Shown: piece by piece, positions 14,649-23,501 of the stretch
Layout of the letters: every line of letters begins with the position of its first letter
Position numbering within the stretch: position 1 is the stretch's first letter
NCBI RefSeq assembly: GCF_001307295.1
Contig: NZ_CP012700.1
Location: 3,971,001 to 4,035,000, forward strand
Source: Sphingopyxis macrogoltabida
GTDB taxonomy: Bacteria; Pseudomonadota; Alphaproteobacteria; Sphingomonadales; Sphingomonadaceae
DNA: 64,000 nt
Direction: 5' to 3'
Translations under genes and position numbers: made by a program
Notes under the pieces: model-generated
What the model saw: the letters and a program-made list of their open reading frames with translations, nothing else
What the model was told of the DNA's origin: nothing
Databases searched by the model: none

Positions 14649-15890
14649 CTAGACTTCGGCGCCGGTCAGCAGGCGCGGCAGGTCGCCCGCCTCACCGCGC
14701 GCTTCCTCCATGAAAAAGCGCTTGAGCAAAGGCAACCGCTGCACCGCGCCGAGCCCGGTGCGGCGTACCGCCGCGGCGGTGCGGCCGGGGATACCGAACA
14801 ACCGCGTCAGCCCGTCGGTCGCAAGGCTGACCATCAGGCTGTCGAGCCCGCGCCAGCGCTGGTAGCGCGCGAGCAGCGCCGCATCGCCGAGATCGAGGCC
14901 AAGCCGCGCCCCTTCGACAAGCACTTCGGTCAGCGCCGCCACATCGCGCAGGCCAAGGTTGAGCCCCTGCCCCGCGATCGGATGGATGCCGTGCGCGGCG
15001 TCGCCGACGAGCACCAGCCGCTGCGCGACGATCGACGCGCTGTGGTGGAAGCCGAGCGGATAGGTCATCCGCGGCGCGACGAGCTCCATCGTACCGAGCA
15101 GACCGCCGGCGCGCTTTTCGAGTTCGGCGGTGAAGCCGCGGTCGCCGAGCTTGGCGAAACCGGGTCCATCCTTTTCGGAGACGGTCCACACAAAGGCCGA
15201 GCGATGCCGGCCCTGTTCGTCGTCGACGAGCGGCAACAGCGCGAACGGCCCGGCGGGATAGAAGATTTCGTGCGCGACATGGCCGTGCGGGCGTTCGTGG
15301 GCAACCGCACCGATCATCGCATGATGATGATAGGACCAGTTCGCGATGCTGAACCCCGCCGCGTCGCGCGTCGGCGAGCGGCGGCCCTCGGCGACGATCA
15401 GCAGCGGCGCGGCGAGCTGCGCTCCGTCGGCGAGCGTCAACGTCACGCCATGGGCGCCGATGTCGCGCGCCGTCACCCGCGCCGGCATGTGCAACCGGAC
15501 GAGCGGCGCGTCGGCAAGCGCGGCCGCCAGCGCCAGCCGTAGCCGGCGATTTTCGACCATCGTGCCGAGCGGCGCGCTGTCTTCGGCAGTGACGAAATCG
15601 AGTTCGCCGCCGCGCCCCTGCCCCGGGGCGCCATCGCCGACCTTGATCGCGCGGATCGGGCAGCCGTGACCGGCAAGACGATCGGCGAGGCCAAGCACTT
15701 CGAACATCTGCCAGGTCGCGCTGGCGATCGCCGAGGCGCGGCCGTCGAAGCCCGGCGCGATCGTCGCCACCGGATCGGCGGGATCGACGACCTGCGACGA
15801 CAGGCCATGATGCGCCAGCGCCAGTGCCAGCGCCTGGCCGACGAGGCCGCCGCCCGAAATCAGGACATCGCTGCGCAGGGTTTCGCTCAT
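14649..15890 (-). CDS. FAD-dependent hydroxylase of the UbiH/UbiF/Coq6 family
   Basis: The 413-residue flavoprotein monooxygenase very likely hydroxylates the aromatic ring during ubiquinone synthesis at the membrane. It starts with the FAD-binding Rossmann motif DVLISGGGLVGQALALALA. It has the family-specific GDAAHGIHPIAGQGLNLGLRDVAALTEVL segment near residues 290-320, which binds the FAD pyrophosphate, and a mid-protein LIVAEGRRSPTRDAAG. Which ring position it hydroxylates (UbiH, UbiF, UbiI or a broad-range UbiL-type enzyme) cannot be decided here, so no symbol is given. The gene is divergent from ftsK, with 125 bases between them that must hold both promoters. Confidence 0.88.
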   Translation of the reverse strand: MSETLRSDVLISGGGLVGQALALALAHHGLSSQVVDPADPVATIAPGFDGRASAIASATWQMFEVLGLADRLAGHGCPIRAIKVGDGAPGQGRGGELDFVTAEDSAPLGTMVENRRLRLALAAALADAPLVRLHMPARVTARDIGAHGVTLTLADGAQLAAPLLIVAEGRRSPTRDAAGFSIANWSYHHHAMIGAVAHERPHGHVAHEIFYPAGPFALLPLVDDEQGRHRSAFVWTVSEKDGPGFAKLGDRGFTAELEKRAGGLLGTMELVAPRMTYPLGFHHSASIVAQRLVLVGDAAHGIHPIAGQGLNLGLRDVAALTEVLVEGARLGLDLGDAALLARYQRWRGLDSLMVSLATDGLTRLFGIPGRTAAAVRRTGLGAVQRLPLLKRFFMEEARGEAGDLPRLLTGAEV

Positions 15891-16015
15891 GCCGCTGCCC
15901 TAGCGCGGGCCACGATCATTGGAAAGGCTGTGCGCAACCGGCGGGGCCCTGCTTGACGGCGAGTCCGGCCCATGCGCATATCGCCGTGGTTAACTGACAG
16001 GGACCCGAACTCAGC

Positions 16016-18328
16016 ATGGCAAGCCGCAAGGCCATTACCGCAAAGGCCGACTGGCGCACCGTTTTCCGCCAGAGCATCGCACGATCGCTGGTGATCGCCG
16101 CCGCGGTCGCGCTTGGCATCTTCACGCTGTTCCTGACCCTCGCGCTCGTCACCTACGACGGCACCGACGCCGCGATCCACACCGCTGCCGGCGGCAACCC
16201 GTCGAACTGGATGGGCGGCGCGGGGGCGTGGTTCGCCGACCTGATGCTGTTCGTCGGCGGCGCCGCGATCGTCCTGCTATTGCCGCTGTTCGGCGTCGTC
16301 GCATGGCGGCTGTGGGCGGCGACGCCGCAGCCCTATTGGAAGCGCCAGCTCGCCCTGGCCTTCGTTGCGATCCTGCTCGTCGGGCTGGGGCTGCAGCTCT
16401 GGGCACCCGACAGCAATGCGCCGCTGCCCGCCGGCTGGGGCGGGATCATCGCGCTGATCGTCGGCGGGGCGATCGACCCGCTGTTCGAACGCGCCGGCGA
16501 TCCCGCGGCGGCGCTGATCCGCTTCGCCACGATCCTCCTGCTCGTCGGTGTCGGCCTGTGGCTCGGCTGGCGGGCGTTGCGGCTCGAAAAGGGCTGGGCC
16601 TCGCGCTTCCGGCTGCCCGCGGCCGAGAGCGGCCGCGTCGCCATGCCAGCGAGGGCCGCCGAAACCGACGCGAGGATCGTCGATCCGGCCGAGCGCGTCG
16701 TCAAGCCGCGTCCGCTCGCCGAACCCAGCGACCGTGCCCCGCCCGAAATCGCCGATCCCGCGCAGCGTAGCGCGCCCTCGAAACCGCGGCCGAAACCGCA
16801 GACCGAGCTGTTCACCAATTACCAGCTCCCCTCGATCGACCTGCTCGCGCCGCCGCCGCCCGGACCGACCGGGCAGATCGACAAGGCAGGGCTGGAACGC
16901 AACGCGAGATTGCTCGAATCGGTGCTCGAGGATTTTCAGGTCAAGGGCGTCGTCACCGCGGTGCGCCCCGGCCCCGTCGTCACCATGTACGAACTCGAAC
17001 CCGCGCCGGGCACCAAGGCGAGCCGCGTGTCGAACCTTGCCGACGATATCGCGCGCAACATGTCGGCGCTGTCGGCGCGTATCGCGCCGATCCCCGGCCG
17101 CACCGTGATCGGCATCGAACTGCCCAACGCGCATCGCGAATCGGTCGTCCTGCACGAAATCATCGGCAGCGCGCTGTTCCAGGACCAGACCGGCGCGCTG
17201 CCGATCATCCTCGGCAAGAATATCAGCGGCGATGCGATGATCGCCGACCTTGCCCCGATGCCGCACCTGCTGATCGCGGGTACGACCGGCTCGGGTAAAT
17301 CGGTCGGCCTCAACGCGATGATCCTCTCTTTGCTCTATCGCCTCGGTCCCGATCAGGTGAAGATGATCATGATCGATCCCAAGATGCTGGAACTCAGCGT
17401 CTACGACGACATTCCGCACCTCCTCGCCCCAGTGGTGACCGAGCCCAAGAAGGCGATCCGCGCCCTCAAATGGGCGGTCGAGCAGATGGAGGACCGCTAC
17501 CGGATGATGTCGTCGCTGTCGGTGCGCAATCTTGCCTCGTACAACGACAAGGTCCGCGGCGCGCTCGCCAAGGGCAAGTCGCTCGGGCGACGGGTCCAGA
17601 CGGGCTACGACCCCGACACCGGCCAGCCGGTCTATGAGGAAGAAACGCTCGATTACGCGCCGCTGCCGCAGATCGTCGTCGTCGTCGACGAGCTTGCCGA
17701 CCTGATGATGACTGCGGGCAAAGAGGTCGAATTCCTGATCCAGCGGCTCGCGCAAAAGGCACGCGCGGCGGGCATCCACCTGATCCTCGCGACGCAGCGC
17801 CCCTCGGTCGACGTCATCACCGGCGTCATCAAGGCGAATTTGCCGACGCGCATCAGCTTCAACGTCACCAGCAAGATCGACAGCCGCACCATCCTTGGCG
17901 AAGCCGGCGCCGAACAATTGCTCGGCAAGGGCGACATGCTCTACGTGCCCGGCGGCAAGCAGATCACCCGCATCCACGGACCTTTCGTGTCGGACGACGA
18001 GGTGCGCGCGGTCGCTGATCACTGGAAGGGTCAGGGCCGCCCCGACTATATCGAGAGCGTCACCGAGGATCCCGAGGATGGCGGCTTCGCGATGGAGGGC
18101 GCCCCGGCGGGCGGCGACAGCGCCGAGGACCGCATGTATGCCAAGGCGTGCCAGATCGTCATCGAAAGCCAGAAGGCGTCGACGAGCTGGCTGCAGCGGC
18201 AACTGCGCATCGGTTACAACAGCGCCGCGCGCCTGATCGAGCGGATGGAGGAGGAAGGGCTGGTCAGCCCGCCCAACCATGTCGGCCGCCGCGACGTGCT
18301 GACCGACCAATATGGGCAGCAGCGCTGA
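16016..18328 (+). CDS. ftsK: DNA translocase FtsK
   Basis: The 770-residue protein couples chromosome segregation to cell division at the septum. The N-terminal 190 residues hold four hydrophobic helices (about 25-47, 70-95, 110-128 and 160-182). A Pro- and Arg-rich linker (about 200-275) leads to the motor domain, with Walker A GTTGSGKSVGLN near 422-433 and Walker B VVVVDELADLMM near 560. The C-terminal gamma domain, SWLQRQLRIGYNSAARLIERM near 723-743, is the winged helix that reads KOPS sites. Length and order agree with alphaproteobacterial FtsK, whose linker is shorter than in E. coli. lolA follows after 117 bases. Confidence 0.97.
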   Translation: MASRKAITAKADWRTVFRQSIARSLVIAAAVALGIFTLFLTLALVTYDGTDAAIHTAAGGNPSNWMGGAGAWFADLMLFVGGAAIVLLLPLFGVVAWRLWAATPQPYWKRQLALAFVAILLVGLGLQLWAPDSNAPLPAGWGGIIALIVGGAIDPLFERAGDPAAALIRFATILLLVGVGLWLGWRALRLEKGWASRFRLPAAESGRVAMPARAAETDARIVDPAERVVKPRPLAEPSDRAPPEIADPAQRSAPSKPRPKPQTELFTNYQLPSIDLLAPPPPGPTGQIDKAGLERNARLLESVLEDFQVKGVVTAVRPGPVVTMYELEPAPGTKASRVSNLADDIARNMSALSARIAPIPGRTVIGIELPNAHRESVVLHEIIGSALFQDQTGALPIILGKNISGDAMIADLAPMPHLLIAGTTGSGKSVGLNAMILSLLYRLGPDQVKMIMIDPKMLELSVYDDIPHLLAPVVTEPKKAIRALKWAVEQMEDRYRMMSSLSVRNLASYNDKVRGALAKGKSLGRRVQTGYDPDTGQPVYEEETLDYAPLPQIVVVVDELADLMMTAGKEVEFLIQRLAQKARAAGIHLILATQRPSVDVITGVIKANLPTRISFNVTSKIDSRTILGEAGAEQLLGKGDMLYVPGGKQITRIHGPFVSDDEVRAVADHWKGQGRPDYIESVTEDPEDGGFAMEGAPAGGDSAEDRMYAKACQIVIESQKASTSWLQRQLRIGYNSAARLIERMEEEGLVSPPNHVGRRDVLTDQYGQQR

Positions 18329-18445
18329 CCCCGGTTCGGAACCATCGCCGCGCCCGCGACTTGAACAGCATCTAACCGGCGGGTTCAGGGCATGTTCAAT
18401 GCCCGGACGCCATGAACCGGCCGGAACAAACAGAATGAGAGCCCG

Positions 18446-19096
18446 ATGACCCTGAAGAATCCCCTCACCCGCGCCGCCGCGTTCCTCCTCGCTCCGGCCG
18501 CTGCCGCCGGCCTCGCGCTGGCCGTGCCTGCGGTCGCGCAGTCGTCGAACGCGCTCGCCTCGGTGCAGGCGCATCTCAAATCGACCAGCTCGATGACCGC
18601 CGACTTCACGCAGACCGACCGCAACGGCCAGCGGCTGACCGGCAAGCTGACCCTGAAGCGCCCCGGCAAGATCCGCTTCCAGTATCAGAAGGGCGTGCCG
18701 CTGCTGATCGTCGGCGACGGCAGTTCGCTGACCATGATCGATTATGAGGTGAAGCAGGTGCAGCGCTGGCCGGTGAAGAATTCGCCGCTCGGCGCGCTGC
18801 TCGACCCCGACCGCGACCTCAGCAAATATGCGAAGGTGCTGCCGACGGGTAACGACGGCGTCCTCAGCGTCGAGGTCAAGGATCCGAAGCGGCCCGAATA
18901 TGGCACGATCACCATGGTGTTCATCCGCGACGGCGCGTCGCCCGGTGGCCTCCGGCTGCGCGGCTGGGTGGCGCTCGATTCGCAGAACAACCGGACGCGA
19001 ATCGATCTCGCCAACCAGAAGTTCAACGTCGCCGTCGCCGATTCGGCCTTCAAATGGACAGATCCGCGGCCGAAACAGCGCGGCCGCGCCGGCTGA
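18446..19096 (+). CDS. lolA: Outer-membrane lipoprotein carrier protein LolA
   Basis: LolA ferries lipoproteins across the periplasm from LolCDE to the outer membrane. The 216-residue precursor has a signal peptide (residues 1-32, ending AVPAVAQS). The family pattern SSMTADFTQTDRNGQRLTGKLTLKRPGKIRFQY appears at about 50-80, followed by DGSSLTMIDYEVKQVQRWPV. This is the usual alphaproteobacterial LolA length. Placement directly after ftsK is a conserved arrangement in many proteobacteria. A strong rho-independent terminator follows 28 bases after the stop. Several lipoproteins in this window would be its clients. Confidence 0.93.
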   Translation: MTLKNPLTRAAAFLLAPAAAAGLALAVPAVAQSSNALASVQAHLKSTSSMTADFTQTDRNGQRLTGKLTLKRPGKIRFQYQKGVPLLIVGDGSSLTMIDYEVKQVQRWPVKNSPLGALLDPDRDLSKYAKVLPTGNDGVLSVEVKDPKRPEYGTITMVFIRDGASPGGLRLRGWVALDSQNNRTRIDLANQKFNVAVADSAFKWTDPRPKQRGRAG

Positions 19097-19123
19097 GCTG
19101 CCGTCCTTTGCGAAGCTGTTGAG

Positions 19124-19161
19124 ACGGCGCCGGTTTCACGAACGAAACCGGCGCCGTTTTT
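19124..19161 (+). terminator. Rho-independent terminator of lolA
   Basis: A perfect 14-base inverted repeat, ACGGCGCCGGTTTC with GAAACCGGCGCCGT and a 6-base loop, is followed by a run of T (19157-19161). It lies 28 bases after the lolA stop, so ftsK-lolA transcription should end here. Confidence 0.9.
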
Positions 19162-19361
19162 CCGCCGAACCGCCGCCCAGTATCGACGAACTGCAATGAC
19201 GCGTCCAAAACCGTTCATTTTCGTTCAGCTTGGCGACAGGGAGGAGCGGCTATTTCACTTCTCGAAGGCGCCAACACGGCACCCGGACTTGGGTTTCCCC
19301 CTGTTGCCCCATCCGGAACGCCCGGTGCCTTCATTCAAGAGCGTGACGAACGCTGACCTTG
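19162..19361 (+). ncRNA. Candidate structured small RNA between two terminators
   Basis: The 476-base gap 19097-19572 holds no convincing gene. Between the lolA terminator and a second terminator at 19362-19400 lie about 200 non-coding bases that can form a rod-like fold. GGCACC (19278-19283) pairs with GGTGCC (19324-19329), and just outside it CTCGAA (19261-19266) pairs with TTC-AA-GAG around 19335. A second terminator only makes sense if something is transcribed here. A 6S RNA would fit the size and shape, but I cannot confirm it from sequence alone, and the true 5' end is unknown. Confidence 0.35.
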
Positions 19362-19400
19362 AACCCCCGTTCCACCGCCCCTGGGACGGGGGTTTAATTT
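19362..19400 (+). terminator. Second rho-independent terminator in the lolA-xth gap
   Basis: AACCCCCGTTCC (19362-19373) pairs with GGGACGGGGGTT (19383-19394), with one wobble or mismatch and a 9-base loop. The T-rich stretch TTTAATTT follows. It is independent of the lolA terminator about 200 bases upstream and supports a separate transcript in between. Confidence 0.65.
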
Positions 19401-19444
19401 GTCCGGCGTTTACGTTCTGCCGCTGACGCGGCAGGCGGCACCGG

Positions 19445-19509
19445 CCCGCTCCCCCGCCCAGCCTCCCAACAGCGTATTCTGGAATGGGAGGCCGCGCGGG
19501 GGGAGCGGG
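19445..19509 (+). repeat. Long imperfect hairpin upstream of xth
   Basis: CCCGCTCCCCC (19445-19455) pairs with GGGGGAGCGGG (19499-19509). Inside it, CCTCCCA (19462-19468) pairs with TGGGAGG (19485-19491), giving two stacked helices with a bulge and a 16-base loop. There is no T-run on either side. It ends about 64 bases before the xth start and might influence xth expression or be an intergenic repeat. Confidence 0.45.
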
Positions 19510-19572
19510 CGGCTGCTGCAAAGCAAGAAAGCCACCGTTGCACCGGTCCGCCTGCGCCGATAGAGCCACCGC

Positions 19573-20358
19573 ATGACAAGCATCGCATCCTGGAACATCA
19601 ACAGTGTCCGTGCGCGCATCGGCATCGTCGAAAAATTGCTGCGCGAGGAGGCTCCCGACATCCTGTGCCTGCAGGAAACCAAGGTCGAGTGCGGCACCTT
19701 CCCCAAGGAGATGTTCCGCGCCCTCGGTTACGAGCATATCGAGACCCACGGCCAGCGGATGCACCACGGCGTCGCGATCGTCAGCAAGGTGCCGCTGACC
19801 GACGTGCGCAAATATGACTGGCAGGCGAATGGCGAGGCGCGCCATGTCGGCGTGACGCTGCCTTCGGGCGTCCGGCTCGACAATGTCTATATCCCCGCCG
19901 GCGGCGATATCGCCGACCGCGATCTCAATCCGAAGTTCGGGCAAAAGCTCGATTTCTTTGGCCGGATGACCGAATGGGCCGGCGCGCTCGACCAGCCGAC
20001 GGTCCTGACCGGCGACTTCAACGTCGCGCCGCTCGAAAGCGACGTCTGGAACCACAAGGCGCTGCTCGACGTCGTCAGCCACACGCCGATCGAGGTCGAA
20101 ACCCTCGGCAAGCTGCAGGCGGCATCGAACTGGGTCGACCTCGGCCGCCATTTCATCGCCGCGCCGACGCCACTCTACACCTGGTGGAGTTATCGCGCGA
20201 AGGATTGGGAAGCGTCGAACCGCGGCCGCCGGCTCGACCATATGTGGATCACACCCGACCTGCTGCCGCAAGCGCTGTCGCACCGCATCGTCCAGCCGGC
20301 GCGCAGCTGGGAACGCCCGTCGGACCATATCCCGCTCGTCACGGAGTTCGCTTTTTGA
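19573..20358 (+). CDS. xth: Exodeoxyribonuclease III
   Basis: The 261-residue enzyme is an AP endonuclease and 3'-5' exonuclease in base-excision repair. It shows the family signatures in order: SIASWNINSVRAR (2-14), LCLQETKVE (32-40) with the metal-binding Glu, YGHGVAIVSK-like HHGVAIVSK near 60, LTGDFNVAP (150-158) with catalytic Asp and Asn, and RLDHMWIT (220-227) and SDHIPLVTEF at the end with the catalytic His. Length is normal for XthA. Its stop overlaps the TTG start of ribA, so the two genes are co-translated. Confidence 0.95.
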   Translation: MTSIASWNINSVRARIGIVEKLLREEAPDILCLQETKVECGTFPKEMFRALGYEHIETHGQRMHHGVAIVSKVPLTDVRKYDWQANGEARHVGVTLPSGVRLDNVYIPAGGDIADRDLNPKFGQKLDFFGRMTEWAGALDQPTVLTGDFNVAPLESDVWNHKALLDVVSHTPIEVETLGKLQAASNWVDLGRHFIAAPTPLYTWWSYRAKDWEASNRGRRLDHMWITPDLLPQALSHRIVQPARSWERPSDHIPLVTEFAF

Positions 20359-21422
20359 CCGACGGCGCGAGCGATGCCGGCGCCCGCCAGGCGGCGCGCG
20401 CCATCGACGCGCTGCGCCGCGGGTGGCCGTTCCGGGTGACGGGCCCCGACGGGGCGCTCGACCTGCTGGCAGTCGAAAGCGCGCGCGACGACGCGCTCGC
20501 CGAATTCGGCAGCGGCGACGTGCTGATTTCGGGCGAGCGCGCCGTGACGCTGAAACTCACCAACCAACGCGTCGCGGCCACGCCGGGGCCGGTGCGGCTC
20601 GCCGGCGCGGCCGACCGGGTTGCGGCGGCGCTGGCAATCGCCGACCCCGCACTCGACCTCGCCCATCCGCTCAAGGGGCCCTTCCGCACCGTCGCCATCG
20701 GCGGCGAGACCGCCGCGTCGGCCGCGATGACGATGGCACGCCACGCCGGACTGCTCCCCGCCTTTTTCGTTCGCGAAGCTACCGGCGCGACCGAGACCGC
20801 CTGTTCGGCGGACGACGTCGCACTGCTGCTCGACCCCGCCCGGCTGCAGGTCGCGGCGCGCGCGCGCCTGCCCGTCGAAGCGAGCGAAAGCGCCGAGATC
20901 GTCGCCTTTCGTTCGCCCGAAGAGGCCTCGGATCATGTCGCGCTCGTCATCGGCAAGCGCGACGGCAATCCTCCCGTGGTGCGGCTGCACAGCGAATGCC
21001 TGACCGGCGACGTGCTCGGCAGCCTCAAATGCGATTGCGGACCGCAGCTCCACGCCGCGCTCCACGCAATGGCCGACGCACCATGGGGGGTGTTGCTCTA
21101 CCTCCGGCAGGAAGGCCGCGGCATCGGGCTCGTCAACAAGCTGCGCGCCTATGCGCTGCAGGATCAGGGCTATGACACGGTCGACGCCAATCTGCGGCTC
21201 GGCTTCCCGGTCGAGGCGCGCGACTTCGCGATTGCCGGGCGGATGCTCGAACTGCTGAACATCCCGCGCATCCGGTTGATGACCAACAATCCGGAGAAGG
21301 TCGCGCGGCTGGAGAAGGAGGGCGTCGAGGTCGCCGAACGCATTCCGCTGGCGCTGCCGACGAACCCGCATAACGAGCAATATCTCGCGACAAAGCGCGA
21401 CCGGACGGGGCACCAACTTTAG
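20355..21422 (+). CDS. ribA: GTP cyclohydrolase II with N-terminal extension
   Basis: This enzyme opens the GTP ring in the first step of riboflavin synthesis. The C-terminal half has the zinc site with Cys215 (LHSECLTGDV), Cys226 and Cys228 (GSLKCDCGPQ), then RQEGRGIGLVNKLRAYALQD and the MTNNPEK segment. The N-terminal 185 residues do not resemble an active DHBP synthase (RibB) domain but are typical of sphingomonad RibA of about 350 residues. I chose TTG 20355, which overlaps the xth stop (TTGA), because no ATG or GTG occurs near it and the reading further upstream lies inside xth. The stop is followed by a hairpin repeat. Confidence 0.88.
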   Translation: MTDGASDAGARQAARAIDALRRGWPFRVTGPDGALDLLAVESARDDALAEFGSGDVLISGERAVTLKLTNQRVAATPGPVRLAGAADRVAAALAIADPALDLAHPLKGPFRTVAIGGETAASAAMTMARHAGLLPAFFVREATGATETACSADDVALLLDPARLQVAARARLPVEASESAEIVAFRSPEEASDHVALVIGKRDGNPPVVRLHSECLTGDVLGSLKCDCGPQLHAALHAMADAPWGVLLYLRQEGRGIGLVNKLRAYALQDQGYDTVDANLRLGFPVEARDFAIAGRMLELLNIPRIRLMTNNPEKVARLEKEGVEVAERIPLALPTNPHNEQYLATKRDRTGHQL

Positions 21423-21427
21423 TTAAC

Positions 21428-21512
21428 CGTCATTGCGAGGAGCCGAAGGCGACGCGGCAATCCAGAGCGGCGTAAACCCGCCCTGGATTGCTTCGCTACG
21501 CTCGCAATGACG
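21428..21512 (+). repeat. Intergenic inverted-repeat element (CATTGCGAG family)
   Basis: The 85-base element begins CGTCATTGCGAG and ends CTCGCAATGACG, a perfect terminal inverted repeat, with inner arms CAATCCAG and CTGGATTG also pairing. It fills the 108-base gap between convergent ribA and the response-regulator gene. Elements with these ends are common in intergenic regions of sphingomonads and other alphaproteobacteria. As RNA it would form a long hairpin and may end transcription from both sides. Confidence 0.8.
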
Positions 21513-21530
21513 ATATTTGCTGTTGCTGGC

Positions 21531-22337
21531 TCAGTGCACGAAGCGCGCCACCACGTCCCGGTAGCTGCGGCTCACCTTCACCTGCGCGCCCGATCCGAGT
21601 ACGAGGAAGCATTCGCCGTTGGTATGCGGCTTGACCTGCTTGACCTGGCTGAGGTTGACGATCGTCGAGCGGTGGACGCGCTGGAAGTTGCGCGGGTCGA
21701 GCCGCTTTTCGAGGTCCTTCATCGTCTCGCGCAGAATGAGCGAATTGTCGGCGGTATAGATGCACATATAGTCGCCCGCGGCGTCGATCCGCTCGATGCT
21801 ATCGACATCGACGCGGAAAATCTGGCCGCGATCCTTGATGTTGATCATCTTTTCATAGCGGTCGGCGGCATGCGCATCTGGCTGGACCTCAGCACCATAT
21901 TCCTCGACCGCTTCGGGGGCGACTTCGGCGAGCACCGTCTTCAGCCTTTCGACCTCGGCCACGCCGCGCTTCTCGGCAAGGCGCTGGCGGACGCGATCGA
22001 GCGCGTCGGCGAGCCGCTCGGGCTCGACCGGCTTGACGAGATAATCGACCGCCTGCGCCTCGAACGCGCGGATCGCGTGGTCCGAATAGGCGGTGACGAA
22101 GACGACCAGCGGCGGTTCGACCTCCATTAGCCCCTGGATGACCGAAAAGCCGTCGAACCCCGGCATCTGGATGTCAAGGAAGACGAGGTCGGGCTTGTGG
22201 GTCTTGATCTTTCTGATGGCCTCGCGGCCGTTGAGCGCGGTGTCGACCACCTCGACATCGGCATGGGCTTCGAGCCGCAGTTGCAGGCCTTGGGTGGCCA
22301 GTTTTTCATCATCCACCAGGATGGTTCTGATCGTCAT
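21531..22337 (-). CDS. LytTR-type response regulator
   Basis: The 268-residue protein has a receiver domain (1-125) with the acidic pocket VDDE (8-11), phosphoacceptor Asp55 in VFLDIQMPGFDG, and KPVEPERLADAL after the conserved Lys. A C-terminal LytTR DNA-binding domain (about 165-268) has IERIDAAGDYMCIYT, FQRVHRSTIVNL and a basic end. LytTR regulators bind short direct repeats upstream of target genes; targets cannot be told here. Its ATG overlaps the stop of the histidine kinase by four bases, so the pair forms one two-component system. Confidence 0.93.
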   Translation of the reverse strand: MTIRTILVDDEKLATQGLQLRLEAHADVEVVDTALNGREAIRKIKTHKPDLVFLDIQMPGFDGFSVIQGLMEVEPPLVVFVTAYSDHAIRAFEAQAVDYLVKPVEPERLADALDRVRQRLAEKRGVAEVERLKTVLAEVAPEAVEEYGAEVQPDAHAADRYEKMINIKDRGQIFRVDVDSIERIDAAGDYMCIYTADNSLILRETMKDLEKRLDPRNFQRVHRSTIVNLSQVKQVKPHTNGECFLVLGSGAQVKVSRSYRDVVARFVH

Positions 22338-23458
22338 GTGCGTTCGGTTCCAATCGTCATTTGACCGTCAGGCTGGAACGGAAACTCGATAACCACCGTG
22401 AACCCGCCCTCAGCGCCCACCTGGGCATCGAACCGGTGCTGGTCGCCAAAAGCCTGCGCCAACCGGTCCCTGATGTTGGCTAAACCCACACCGGTCGATT
22501 CCGTTGCAAAGCCCGTGGTGGGGTCGGTACCGTCGGCTGACAATCCCGACCCGGTGTCGGACACGGTGATCCGGACATTTTGACCGGCAAGCTGTGCGGA
22601 AATGGTGATATCGGCGCCGTCTTCCTGCGGCGTCACCGCATATTTGATCGCATTTTCGATCAGCGGCTGGAGCAAAAGCGAGGGCAATCGCGCCCGCGCA
22701 ACGGCCGGATCGATCGCGAAATGCGGGCGCAAACGCTCCTCGAAGCGCATCTTCTCGATATCGAGATAAAGCTTGAGCGTCTCGATCTCCTGCGCCAGCG
22801 TCACCTGCGCGGTCGGCTCGTTGGCGAGCGTGTAGCGGAGGAACGCCGACAGGCGCGACAGCATCGCATTGGCGGGCTCGGCCTGTTTAAGCAGCACGAG
22901 GGTCGAAATGCTGTTCAGCGTGTTGAACAAGAAATGCGGGTTGAGCTGATAACGCAGCATCGCAAGCTGCGCCGACGCCGCCTGCGCTTCGAGCCGCAGC
23001 ATGCGGTCCTGCTGCTCCTCGAGCTGGAGGAAATAGTTGATCGCGAAATAAAGCGCCGACCAGGCGCCGAGCGAGGTCGCATCGATATAGACCGCGCCGA
23101 GCAGCAGGCTGGTGAACCCCGCCTCGCTCGCCGGGTTCTGGATTTGCGCGACCCAGGCGTCGATGAACGCCCAGAGCGCGGTCGCCACCCCGGCGAGCCC
23201 GAAGCTGACCCCCCACATGAGCAGCGGGCGGCGGTTGATCAGCGCGCGATAGCAGACCGACAGGATAAGCGAGAGCGAGAAGCCGGTGATCGCCGAGATC
23301 ATCTGCGGGATCAGGAAAGAAAAGCTCTGCCCGTTGGCGAGCCCCGATACGCCGCGCAGCCCAAGCCACGCGGTCCACCCCAATATCTGGAGATTCCAAA
23401 AGGCGCGCACCTTGTTGCCGAAAAAGGGGCCCGGCGAGGACAGTCCGAACAGCGACAT
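22334..23458 (-). CDS. LytS/YehU-type sensor histidine kinase
   Basis: The 374-residue membrane kinase has about five hydrophobic helices in the first 150 residues, then the His_kinase domain with RYQLNPHFLFNTLNS (phosphoacceptor His175). The ATPase part has PSLLLQPLIENAIKYAV (N box), ITVSDTGSGL (G1) and STGVGLANIRDRL (G2). It should phosphorylate the LytTR regulator encoded just downstream with a four-base overlap. There is no large extracellular sensor domain, so the signal probably acts in or at the membrane. It is 43 bases from the HxlR-family gene on the same strand. Confidence 0.92.
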   Translation of the reverse strand: MSLFGLSSPGPFFGNKVRAFWNLQILGWTAWLGLRGVSGLANGQSFSFLIPQMISAITGFSLSLILSVCYRALINRRPLLMWGVSFGLAGVATALWAFIDAWVAQIQNPASEAGFTSLLLGAVYIDATSLGAWSALYFAINYFLQLEEQQDRMLRLEAQAASAQLAMLRYQLNPHFLFNTLNSISTLVLLKQAEPANAMLSRLSAFLRYTLANEPTAQVTLAQEIETLKLYLDIEKMRFEERLRPHFAIDPAVARARLPSLLLQPLIENAIKYAVTPQEDGADITISAQLAGQNVRITVSDTGSGLSADGTDPTTGFATESTGVGLANIRDRLAQAFGDQHRFDAQVGAEGGFTVVIEFPFQPDGQMTIGTERT

Positions 23459-23501
23459 GGCGGCCTATGTGATCAGCGCTGGGCGCGTCGCAGCGAGGCG
23501 A

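Noticed and set aside
16277..18574. A 765-codon open frame opposite ftsK
   Set aside because: Antisense shadow; the plus strand carries all FtsK motifs.
20355..21422. Bifunctional RibBA
   Set aside because: The N-terminal half lacks the DHBP synthase acidic motifs; only GTP cyclohydrolase II is supported.
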